From Paenarthrobacter aurescens (lineage in GTDB: Bacteria > Actinomycetota > Actinomycetes > Actinomycetales > Micrococcaceae), in assembly GCF_025421775.1 (NCBI RefSeq), contig NZ_JAOEFX010000002.1:186001-250000 (forward strand): 64,000 bases of DNA, written 5' to 3'. Shown in pieces: positions 33,816-41,898 of the stretch. Numbering within the stretch: position 1 is the first letter of the stretch; the number at the start of each line of letters is the position of its first letter. Both the position numbers and the translations under genes were made by a program. The notes beneath the pieces are model-generated. The model saw only the letters and a program-made list of their open reading frames with translations, was not told the origin of the DNA and did no database searches.

Positions 33816-35150
33816 TCAGTCGAGGTCGCGCTGGGTGCCCTCCGGGGTGAGTTTGACGGCAACAACCGCCGCAAGCATCGCAGCAATCCAGAACACTGCA
33901 ATGAGCCACAGGCCACCCCCGGCCGCGAGGCTGAGGCCGGCGACGATCATGGGCGTGAAACCGGCACCAATCATCGAGGCACCTTGATACGCCAGCGAGG
34001 CTCCTGTGTACCGGTTGCGGGTGGGGAACTGTTCTGCGACGTAGGCGGCAATGGGGCCGTAGAGGAAGCCCTGTACCGGCCCATTGCCCAACACGATGGC
34101 CAGGGCAAATGCCCACAGTTCGCCGTTGTTGATGAGCAGCAGGATGGGGTAGGCAAGGACGGCACCCAGGAGGGACGCTCCGATGAGGACCCGACGACGG
34201 CCGATCCGGTCGCTGAGGCGTGCCGAGTAGAAGCAGATGATCAGCGTGAGAAGTGCCGCGAACGCCTTGATGTTAAGGACACCGTTCTTGTCGGCCCCGT
34301 TCTCAACGGCTACAGAAACACCCCATACCGTGGTCATTGACTGGCAGACGTAAAACGCAGTGGTTGCGAGCAAGCCGAGCACCACGGCGCGGCGGTTGTT
34401 CTTGAGCACGTCGAGAAGGGGCACCCGCCGCCTGGCTCCCTCTGCTTCCAGCTTCTGGAAAGCAGGAGTTTCGGACACCTTGAGGCGGATGACCATTCCA
34501 ACGGCAATCAGCGCAGCACTCAGCAGGAACGGTACGCGCCAACCCCACGCCAGGAAGTCGTCACCGGAGAGTGCTGCGAACAGGGACAGTGCGAGCGTGC
34601 CCAGGATGGCCCCGGCGGGTCCGCCGGCGTTGGCGAATGCTGCCGCGAACCCGCGGTGTTTCTTTGGCGCGTGCTCAATGGCCATCAGCGCAGCGCCGCC
34701 CCACTCGCCGCCTACAGCGACGCCCTGGACCAGCCGGAGCACCACCAACGCGATGGGCGCGGCAATCCCGATCTGGGCCGTGGTTGGCAACAAGCCGATC
34801 ATCGTCGTGCCGAACCCCATGATGAGCATGGACAGGACCAGCATCTTCTTGCGGCCCATCCGGTCTCCGAAGTGGCCGAAGATGAGGCCGCCGAGGGGAC
34901 GGGCTACGTAGCCGACGGCGAGGGTGACAAAGGATGCGAAGAGCGCGAAACCCGGACCCAGATTGGCGAAGAAGACCTTGTTGAAGACCAGGCTGGCGGC
35001 CGTGGCGTACAGCATGAAGTCGTAGTACTCGATGGCACTGCCGATGAAGCTGGAGGCAAGGATGCGGCGCATATCCTTTGACTTCATGGAGTGTTCGGGT
35101 GCAACGGTTGCACTTCCTTGCAGGGTGTCCTGCGGTGATGCTGGGCTCAT
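33816..35150 (-). CDS. MFS transporter, metabolite:H+ symporter (MHS) family
   Basis: This is a 444-residue, 12-helix transporter. The N-terminus (SSFIGSAIEYYDFMLYATAA) and the loop GLIFGHFGDRMGRKKMLVLS, plus VGGEWGGAALMAIEHAPKKH, are typical of the MHS family (ShiA, ProP, KgtP, CitH). Substrates in this family are mostly organic acids or betaines. It lies 32 bases downstream of the metallo-hydrolase on the same strand and is probably co-transcribed with it, under the divergent LysR regulator. Confidence 0.85.
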   Translation of the reverse strand: MSPASPQDTLQGSATVAPEHSMKSKDMRRILASSFIGSAIEYYDFMLYATAASLVFNKVFFANLGPGFALFASFVTLAVGYVARPLGGLIFGHFGDRMGRKKMLVLSMLIMGFGTTMIGLLPTTAQIGIAAPIALVVLRLVQGVAVGGEWGGAALMAIEHAPKKHRGFAAAFANAGGPAGAILGTLALSLFAALSGDDFLAWGWRVPFLLSAALIAVGMVIRLKVSETPAFQKLEAEGARRRVPLLDVLKNNRRAVVLGLLATTAFYVCQSMTTVWGVSVAVENGADKNGVLNIKAFAALLTLIICFYSARLSDRIGRRRVLIGASLLGAVLAYPILLLINNGELWAFALAIVLGNGPVQGFLYGPIAAYVAEQFPTRNRYTGASLAYQGASMIGAGFTPMIVAGLSLAAGGGLWLIAVFWIAAMLAAVVAVKLTPEGTQRDLD

Positions 35151-35182
35151 GTGATTCCTCAGGTGGCTAGGGGGTTCGGCTG

Positions 35183-36211
35183 TCAGCGCTGACGGGCGAA
35201 CGGAATGACGTCGAGATCGTTGGGGACTGTGAACGTGCCGGTGAAATGCTCTTCGGCTTCGAGCCAGACCGACGCGGAGGCCGAACCGGGGACGAGGTGA
35301 TGCAAAGCGAGGTGCCTGGCACCGGCAGCCTCGGCCAGCTTGGCAGCCTCCCGCACACTGGTGTGGGACTTGTAGTGGTGGTCGCGGGCCGCCCGGCTGC
35401 CCTCGTCGGTCTTGTCTGCGTACAAGGATTCCACCCAGTCGAAGTCAATGGCCTCGTGCAGCAGCAGGTCCGTGTCCTGGGCCAGGGTGATCATGTTCTG
35501 TGTGTAGGCGGTATCGCCGGAAATCGTCACGGAGCCCTCGGCGGTCTCGAAGCGGAAGGCGAACGCCGGAGCAACCGGCGGGTGCTCCACCAGGATGGCC
35601 GTGACTGTCACCAGTTCATCGCGGTAGACCTCGAAAGGTTCCATGTCCGGCGTTGGGTTGCTGTTGGGGTGGTAGCCGGACCCGGTGGGGATGTGGATAT
35701 CTTCGGCATTGAAGATTTCCAGGGGGCTGGGGCGGAGGCTGTCCAGGATGCGGTCGTTGAGGTCCGTCGCGTGGGCGGCCATCAGTTGCTCGAACATCTG
35801 CCGGGTGCCCGGCGTCGGATTCTCCGGCGCCAGCGGAAGCGGTTCGACGACGGCGCGTGGCGACACCGGGGGAAGCTCACCGCGGTTGCCGGGTCCAATG
35901 ATGCGGACTGGATTCTCCGTGCGGTCGGTGAGGGCATACAGCCCGAAGATGCCGAGCCCGGCGAGGTCGTACACATGGTCCGAGTGGAGGTGAGTGATGA
36001 AGAGGGCGCGGAGGTCCTTGAGTTCCAGCCCTGACTGGCTGAGCCGTCGGCCTGCGCCTTGGCCAAAATCAACCAGGTAAAAGGCGTCCCCGACTACCAC
36101 TGCGGTAGCAATTCCCGTTCGCTCGCCGGAATCGGCTGCCGCCCACCAACGCGGACCGCCGGCGGTCCCCAACGTGACGATATGTGGTTTCAGGGATGAC
36201 GTCTTCGTCAT
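35183..36211 (-). CDS. MBL-fold metallo-hydrolase
   Basis: This is a 342-residue metallo-beta-lactamase-fold enzyme. The metal motif is HLHSDHVYDLAG, with further ligands in SGDTAYTQN and HEAIDFD and a late His in ALHHLVPG. It resembles RNase Z/arylsulfatase-like MBL proteins. The frame opens at 36226, but ATG 36211 has an AAGGAG box and gives MTKTSSLKPH. It is likely expressed with the MHS transporter and divergent from LysR. A hydrolase acting on the compound imported by the transporter is plausible; the substrate is unknown. Confidence 0.8.
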   Translation of the reverse strand: MTKTSSLKPHIVTLGTAGGPRWWAAADSGERTGIATAVVVGDAFYLVDFGQGAGRRLSQSGLELKDLRALFITHLHSDHVYDLAGLGIFGLYALTDRTENPVRIIGPGNRGELPPVSPRAVVEPLPLAPENPTPGTRQMFEQLMAAHATDLNDRILDSLRPSPLEIFNAEDIHIPTGSGYHPNSNPTPDMEPFEVYRDELVTVTAILVEHPPVAPAFAFRFETAEGSVTISGDTAYTQNMITLAQDTDLLLHEAIDFDWVESLYADKTDEGSRAARDHHYKSHTSVREAAKLAEAAGARHLALHHLVPGSASASVWLEAEEHFTGTFTVPNDLDVIPFARQR

Positions 36212-36305
36212 GGTTTCTCCTTGCAATTTTGGCTTTCCTCCAGTGTGGTCCGGCTCACCTCACTTGTATAATCAATCAATTCAAAGAAGTTCATAAGGAG
36301 AACTG
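36212..36305. promoter_or_regulatory. Divergent promoter region, MBL hydrolase / LysR
   Basis: A TATAAT box at about 36265-36270 probably serves the LysR gene. The adjacent AT-rich stretch to 36295 is the natural place for LysR binding; no clean T-N11-A palindrome could be fixed by eye. Confidence 0.45.
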
Positions 36306-37202
36306 ATGGGTGAAGTAACGTTGCGCCAGCTCGAATACTTCGTGGCGGTGCTGGATCACGGTTCCCTGACGAAGGCGGCCAGCGAAAGCAACATCTCCCA
36401 GGCCGCGGCTTCCATGGCCATCGCCCAGCTTGAGAAGAGCCTTGGCCTCGACCTGCTGATCCGGACCCGGGCCAAGCGTGTTGAGCCGACGCCTGCGGGT
36501 ATTGAGCTGGGCGTGAGGGCGCGGCGAATCCTGCGGGAAACCACCGATCTTCAAGGCGCCCTGCTGGGTTCCCACGAAGAAATGCGCGGCCGCGTGACCA
36601 TCGGGTGCATGATCGCCATCTCGCCCCGGCTGATGCCGGCACTCATTGGCCATTTTGCGGAGAAATGGCCGGAAGTTGAGCTGGACTTCGTGGAAGGCAC
36701 GGCCGAGGAACTCCAGCGCGCGGTGGGGGAGGGGGAGCTTGATATTGCGTTCGTCTATTCACTCCAGGTGGTGCCCGGCGTCGACGTGGTGAAGGTGGTT
36801 GAATCCCGCCCGCAGTTCATGCTGGCGGCTACCCACCCCCTGGCTACCAGGAAAGCGCTGCGTTTTGCTGACGTGGCCACCGAGGATGTGGTCCTCTTCA
36901 ACGTCCCGCCCAGTGCCGACCGCGTGACGGCCATGTTTCATTCGGCCGGTATTGAGCCGAGGGTGCGCTGGAAGAGCGTTGTTGCCCAGACGATTCGCGG
37001 GATAGTGGCGAGTGGGCTGGCCATCTCCGTAACGCATGCCTGGCCCGGGGTCGCTTCCGTATACGCCGATGCCAAGGTTGCCTTGGTGCCCATCGAGGAT
37101 GAGCTTCCGGAAAGCTGGCTTGTTGCGGCTGTGCCTCCAGGCGTGGAGCGTCCCCGGCGAGTGGAGGAAGTCGTCGCCGCAGCGCGGGTGCTGGCCCTCT
37201 AA
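36306..37202 (+). CDS. LysR-family transcriptional regulator
   Basis: This is a 298-residue regulator. The N-terminal helix-turn-helix (TLRQLEYFVAVLDHGSLTKA, SQAAASMAIAQLEKSLGLDL) and the C-terminal substrate-binding domain (VTIGCMIAISPRLMPALIGH) are complete. ATG 36306 follows a TAAGGAGAACTG region with GGAG at good spacing. Being divergent from the MBL-MHS pair, it probably controls them in response to the transported acid. The effector is unknown. Confidence 0.88.
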   Translation: MGEVTLRQLEYFVAVLDHGSLTKAASESNISQAAASMAIAQLEKSLGLDLLIRTRAKRVEPTPAGIELGVRARRILRETTDLQGALLGSHEEMRGRVTIGCMIAISPRLMPALIGHFAEKWPEVELDFVEGTAEELQRAVGEGELDIAFVYSLQVVPGVDVVKVVESRPQFMLAATHPLATRKALRFADVATEDVVLFNVPPSADRVTAMFHSAGIEPRVRWKSVVAQTIRGIVASGLAISVTHAWPGVASVYADAKVALVPIEDELPESWLVAAVPPGVERPRRVEEVVAAARVLAL

Positions 37203-37231
37203 CACCCAAGAGCCCTCATCTTTAGTTTCCC

Positions 37232-37271
37232 AAAGCAATCAATCTGAGTTATAGTTGCTTTAGGCAAGCAA
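37232..37271. promoter_or_regulatory. MarR-type operator cluster overlapping a promoter
   Basis: AAAGCAA at 37232-37238 and TTGCTTT at 37255-37261 form a perfect inverted repeat; TTGCTT (37255-37260) pairs again with AAGCAA (37266-37271) across 5 bases, a 17-base palindrome of normal MarR size. The -10 box TATAGT (37250-37255) abuts it, so binding would block transcription of marR and the efflux gene. Confidence 0.65.
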
Positions 37272-37288
37272 AAAGAGGGGTGTTTCCC

Positions 37289-37771
37289 ATGTCCGTCGGT
37301 TCTGCCACAGCAACCGATCTTGTGCATCAAATCTTCGATCTCCAGCGCACGCTGCGCTGCGTGGTGACCGCCCACATGGCCCGCGTTCCCGACGTCGGTA
37401 TGGCTGTGCAGGGTGTCATGCGGTTCATCGGCGAGGGGGAGACCCGCGCCACGCACCTGGCCACGCGCCTGGGTGTCAGCGCCCCGGTCCTCAGCCGGCA
37501 CATCACTGAGCTGGAAGAGCTTGGCTTTGTGGTCAGGCGGCCGGACCCCGCGGACGGAAGGGCTCAACTTCTTGCCCTGACGGAGGAAGGCGCGGCGAAA
37601 CTCCGCGAATTCGAAGAACAACGCAGCGTGAGACTGCGGGATTACCTGGCGGATTGGAGCGAGGCAGACGCCCTCGAGGCCTCCCAGGTGATCAACAAAC
37701 TCACGGTGTCCCTCAAGGACTCAATCCGGGCAACGGCGGCCGGCTCCATCACAACAAACCACACAGCTTAG
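37289..37771 (+). CDS. MarR-family transcriptional regulator
   Basis: This is a 160-residue winged-helix regulator. The DNA-binding part includes GETRATHLATRLGVSAPVLS and the wing VVRRPDPADGRAQLLALTEE. The frame begins at GTG 37280, but ATG 37289 is preferred; the purine-rich GAGGGG box is about 10 bases upstream. The efflux gene starts 11 bases after its stop, so the two form an operon. It probably represses the operon and is released by a toxic ligand; the operator cluster supports self-control. Confidence 0.88.
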   Translation: MSVGSATATDLVHQIFDLQRTLRCVVTAHMARVPDVGMAVQGVMRFIGEGETRATHLATRLGVSAPVLSRHITELEELGFVVRRPDPADGRAQLLALTEEGAAKLREFEEQRSVRLRDYLADWSEADALEASQVINKLTVSLKDSIRATAAGSITTNHTA

Positions 37772-37781
37772 GAGCCCACGC

Positions 37782-39872
37782 ATGGCTACACCAGCAGTAC
37801 AAAACTCCAAGGCGGTGGACGCCTCAGTTAACGGGGCGGCCGCGCCCATGACCCACCGGCAGATCATGGAGGCCCTCACCGGCCTCCTCGCAGCCTTCTT
37901 CACGGCGATCCTCAGCAGCACCATTGTTGCCAATGCGCTGCCCACCATCATGTCCGAACTCAAGGGCACCCAAACCGACTTCGCCTGGGTCATCACGGCC
38001 GCGTTGTTGGCTAACGCTGCAACCACCCCGATCTGGGGCAAGCTCGCGGACCTCTTCGACAAAAAGCTCCTGGTCCAGCTGAGCATCATTATCTTTGTGG
38101 CCGGCTCCGTCATGGCCGGCCTGTCCGAAACGATTCCGCTGCTGCTGACCGCCCGCGTCATCCAGGGTGTAGCGATGGGTGGCCTTACGGCCCTGGCGCA
38201 AGCGATCATCGGTTCCATGATCCCGCCGCGTGATCGTGGCAAGTACTCCGGTTACATGGGCGCAGTCATGGCTGTGGGCACCGCCGGTGGCCCGCTGCTG
38301 GGTGGTTTCATCGTGGACAGCCCTCTCGGCTGGCGCTGGACGTTCTTCGTCTGCGTGCCGCTGGCCGTCGTCGCACTCATCCTGCTGCAAGTAACCCTGA
38401 AGATCCAGCACATCAAGCGCCCCGCCAAGATCGACTGGCTCGGTTCGATTTTGCTCACCTCCGGCGTGAGCCTGCTCCTGATCTGGGTCTCCTTCGCCGG
38501 CAACCCGGACTACTACGACTGGTTCTCCTGGCAGTCCGCGCTCATGGTGGGTGGCGGCGTAGCGTTGCTGGCCCTCCTGGTCTTCGTGGAAACCAAGGTG
38601 GCCCAGCCCATCATCCCGCTCAAGATCATTGCCGAGCGCACCACCGCACTGGCCATCGTTGCGTCGGTTGCCGTTGGTATCGCGATGTTCGGATCGTCCA
38701 CCTTCCTGGGCCAGTACTTCCAGGTTGCGCGCGGTGCCACGCCCACCGAGGCCGGCCTGCTGACGCTCCCCATGATCGCGGGAAACCTTATAGGTTCGGT
38801 CGCGTCAGGCATCCTGATCAGCCGCTTCGGTAAGTGGAAGAGGTTCCTGATCGCAGGCTCGGTCCTCCTCATTGGCGGGCTCGCGTTCGCCGGAACCATG
38901 GACCACACCACTGAACTGTGGATCGTAGCGATCTACACCGGCGTGTTCGGCCTTGGGTTGGGCATGCTGATGCAGAACCTCGTGCTCGCCGTGCAGAACA
39001 CGGTCCAGGCCAAGGACATCGGCACCGCGAGTGCCTCCGTAGCGTTCTTCCGCTCGGTGGGTGGCGCAATCGGCGTTTCCGTCCTTGGTGCCATCATGTC
39101 CAACCACGTCAAGGACCTGGCCGTTGAAGGCATGGCTGCCGCGGGTATCCAGGTCCAGGGCGGCACTTCCGGAGCCAGCATGGACCTTGCCGACATGCCG
39201 GCCCCCATCGCCGAGATCATGCGCGCTGCCTACGGTGACGCCACTGCACAGATCTTCCTGATCTCCGCGATCATCAGCGTTGTGGCCCTCCTGGCTGTGG
39301 TCTTCATCAAGGAGCGCCCGCTGCGCCGCACCGTGGATGCCGCTCCTGAGAAGGAACTCATGGCCACGGCTTCGGGAGACGCCGGGATGTCGCTGGATAC
39401 CTCGTCTCTGGACGCAGTGAAAGCTGACGATGTAAAAGCTGACGACGACGGCGCACGCACCTTGGGTGCCGTACGCACTGTTTCCGGGGCCGGACGTCAG
39501 GCTCCGAAGCAGGACTCCGGGGCCGACCTCGACCTTGAATTCGCCCGGATCCTCACTCAGGAACGCCCGCACGCCACCCCTGATGTGAAAGAAGCAGCTG
39601 ACGTCAGGGAAGTGCAGGAACAGCTGTCCCGCACCCAGTACGTCCTGGCCGAACAGCAGTTGCAGCTCAGCCGCGCCAACGTGGAACTGCAGGCACGGTT
39701 GCGGGAGCAGCAGACCATCGCGGAGCAACAGGCCAACACCGCGGAGGAACTCGCTGCGATCCGCAAGGAGCTCAAGCGCGAACGGAGGCAGCAGGAGCGG
39801 ATGGCGTTGCTGCTTCTGCAAGGTGTTGAAGCGCGCGAGGCACGCCCCGACCACGGCAAGCACGCAGGCTAA
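37782..39872 (+). CDS. DHA2-family (EmrB/QacA) drug:H+ antiporter with C-terminal coiled coil
   Basis: This is a 696-residue transporter. About 14 helices span residues 25-510, with motifs such as LPTIMSELKGTQTDFAWVIT, KLADLFDKK and GTAGGPLLGGFIVD of the DHA2 family. The remaining roughly 180 residues are hydrophilic and end in a heptad-rich coiled coil (VQEQLSRTQYVLAEQQLQLS onward). Usual family length is about 500. It should export lipophilic or cationic toxicants. The function of the cytoplasmic coiled coil is unknown; oligomerisation or a partner contact is possible. Confidence 0.85.
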   Translation: MATPAVQNSKAVDASVNGAAAPMTHRQIMEALTGLLAAFFTAILSSTIVANALPTIMSELKGTQTDFAWVITAALLANAATTPIWGKLADLFDKKLLVQLSIIIFVAGSVMAGLSETIPLLLTARVIQGVAMGGLTALAQAIIGSMIPPRDRGKYSGYMGAVMAVGTAGGPLLGGFIVDSPLGWRWTFFVCVPLAVVALILLQVTLKIQHIKRPAKIDWLGSILLTSGVSLLLIWVSFAGNPDYYDWFSWQSALMVGGGVALLALLVFVETKVAQPIIPLKIIAERTTALAIVASVAVGIAMFGSSTFLGQYFQVARGATPTEAGLLTLPMIAGNLIGSVASGILISRFGKWKRFLIAGSVLLIGGLAFAGTMDHTTELWIVAIYTGVFGLGLGMLMQNLVLAVQNTVQAKDIGTASASVAFFRSVGGAIGVSVLGAIMSNHVKDLAVEGMAAAGIQVQGGTSGASMDLADMPAPIAEIMRAAYGDATAQIFLISAIISVVALLAVVFIKERPLRRTVDAAPEKELMATASGDAGMSLDTSSLDAVKADDVKADDDGARTLGAVRTVSGAGRQAPKQDSGADLDLEFARILTQERPHATPDVKEAADVREVQEQLSRTQYVLAEQQLQLSRANVELQARLREQQTIAEQQANTAEELAAIRKELKRERRQQERMALLLLQGVEAREARPDHGKHAG

Positions 39873-39945
39873 CCTCTACAGATTCCGTCCTTGTTCGAAA
39901 CTCCTGGCGTAGAACGCCCGGTGCAGCGAACAAGTGAGGTACGAC

Positions 39946-39977
39946 AAAGCGCCGGCTGGAAACCCAGCCGGCGCTTT
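39946..39977 (+). terminator. Terminator after the DHA2 transporter
   Basis: A perfect 14-bp stem (39946-39959 with 39964-39977) with a 4-base loop; the right arm ends in CTTT followed by CTCG. Confidence 0.85.
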
Positions 39978-40164
39978 CTCGTGCCGGTACCGCCGCCTCG
40001 GCAGGAGTACCCACGACACGGCAAATACTCCGCTGGGATGATCTTTTCCGTATGTTGTTTCGCCGGGGCAACGGATTTCGTACAGTAGGGAGGCTAATAC
40101 TGTCAGCCCCGGCTGCGACACTTCTCTTATCTCATTCACGCACTCTTTCTAAGGACCCGTGGGC

Positions 40165-41898
40165 ATGCTTGTCACCCTGATACGGCGCTACTCCAAGCCG
40201 TATTTGCCGCAGATCGTGGCCGTGCTGATTTTTCAGCTGGCGTCCACCATCGCCACGCTCTACCTCCCCAGCCTCAACGCCAAGATTATTGATGAGGGAG
40301 TTTCCCGCGGAGACACCGACTTCATCTGGCAGACCGGTGCGCTCATGCTCGCTGTCGCCCTTGGACAAGTGCTCACAGCCATCATTGCCGTGTACTTTGG
40401 CTCCCGCGTCGCCATGGCCATTGGCCGGGACCTGCGCCGCAGCGTCTTCAGGCAGGTCAGTAGCTTTTCCGCCCAGGACGTCAACACGTTCGGTGCTCCC
40501 ACGCTGATCACCCGGGGCACCAATGATGTCCAGCAGGTACAGATGCTGGTACTCATGGGCCTGAACTTCATGGTTTCAACACCCATCATGTGTGTTGGCG
40601 GCATCATCATGGCGCTCCGTGAGGACCTGAGCCTTTCCTGGCTGGTCTGGGTTTCCGTCCCTGTCCTGGTGGCCGTCGTGGGCTACCTCGTAGTCCGGCT
40701 CATGCCTCTGTTCCGGTCCATGCAGACCAAGATCGACGCCATCAACGGCGTACTGCGTGAGCAGATCATCGGTATCCGCGTGGTCCGTGCTTTCGTGCGC
40801 GAGCCCCATGAGGCCAAGCGTTTCGGCGACGCCAATGAAGACCTCACTGCGGTGTCGGTTAAGATCGGCAATCTGTTCGTCCTGATGTTCCCTGCCATCG
40901 GCATGATCCTGCACCTGTCCACTGCGGCCGTACTGTGGTTCGGCGGCCAGCGCGTGGACTCCGGCGAGATGCAGGTGGGCGCGCTCACGGCATTCCTCCA
41001 GTACCTGCTGCAGATCCTGATGGCCGTCATGATGGGCACGTTCATGGCCATGATGATTCCCCGCGCGTCCGTCTGTGCAGACCGCATCGGCGAGGTTCTG
41101 GACGTTGAGCCTTCCATTCACAACCCCACCTCACCGGTGGTGCCGGCCGAGAAGAAGGGACGCGTGGAGTTCCGGGACGTCACGTTCAAGTACCCCGGTG
41201 CCGAGGCGCCGGTGCTGAGCAACATCTCCTTCACCGCCGAGCCCGGCAAGACCCTGGCCATCATTGGCTCCACGGGTGCCGGCAAGACCACCTTGGTCTC
41301 GCTGCTGCCGCGACTTTACGATGTCGCTTCCGGTGATGTACTGCTCGACGGCGTGCCCGTCACCAAGATGGACGCATCGGAGATCACCAGCCGGGTATCT
41401 GCGGTGCCGCAGAAGCCGTACTTGTTCTCCGGGACCATCGAGCACAACCTGCGCTTCGGCAAACCGGACGCCACGGACGAGGAACTCTGGGAGGCGCTGG
41501 AAACCGCGCAGGCCAAGGGCTTCGTGGAAGAAAAATCGTCCGGCTTGAACCGGCGCATCGCCCAGGGTGGTACCAACGTCTCCGGTGGCCAGCGGCAGAG
41601 GCTGTCCATTGCGAGGGCGTTGGTAACCAAACCCAACGTGTACCTGTTTGATGACTCCTTCTCCGCTTTGGATGTGGCTACCGATGCCAGGCTCCGCAAG
41701 GCCCTGAAGGCCAAAACCCGGGATGCGACGGTCATCATTGTGGCCCAGCGCGTCTCCACCATCGCGGATGCGGACGAGATCCTTGTGCTGGATAACGGCA
41801 GGATCGTTGACCGCGGAACGCACGACGAACTGCTGGAGACGTCACCCACGTACCAGGAAATCGTTGAATCCCAGCTGAGCGTGGAGGAAGTGGCATGA
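40165..41898 (+). CDS. ABC exporter half-transporter with degenerate ATPase site
   Basis: This is a 577-residue fusion of six-helix membrane domain and nucleotide-binding domain. Walker A is GSTGAGKTT and the signature is VSGGQRQR. Walker B is VYLFDDSFSALD, with Asp (residue 497) where the catalytic Glu normally stands. That is the mark of the non-canonical partner in heterodimeric exporters such as BmrCD, TmrAB and TM287/288. ATG 40165 is chosen; GTG 40159 in the same frame is possible. It overlaps the next gene by ATGA, which implies co-translation. Substrate unknown, likely drugs, lipids or peptides. Confidence 0.9.
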   Translation: MLVTLIRRYSKPYLPQIVAVLIFQLASTIATLYLPSLNAKIIDEGVSRGDTDFIWQTGALMLAVALGQVLTAIIAVYFGSRVAMAIGRDLRRSVFRQVSSFSAQDVNTFGAPTLITRGTNDVQQVQMLVLMGLNFMVSTPIMCVGGIIMALREDLSLSWLVWVSVPVLVAVVGYLVVRLMPLFRSMQTKIDAINGVLREQIIGIRVVRAFVREPHEAKRFGDANEDLTAVSVKIGNLFVLMFPAIGMILHLSTAAVLWFGGQRVDSGEMQVGALTAFLQYLLQILMAVMMGTFMAMMIPRASVCADRIGEVLDVEPSIHNPTSPVVPAEKKGRVEFRDVTFKYPGAEAPVLSNISFTAEPGKTLAIIGSTGAGKTTLVSLLPRLYDVASGDVLLDGVPVTKMDASEITSRVSAVPQKPYLFSGTIEHNLRFGKPDATDEELWEALETAQAKGFVEEKSSGLNRRIAQGGTNVSGGQRQRLSIARALVTKPNVYLFDDSFSALDVATDARLRKALKAKTRDATVIIVAQRVSTIADADEILVLDNGRIVDRGTHDELLETSPTYQEIVESQLSVEEVA

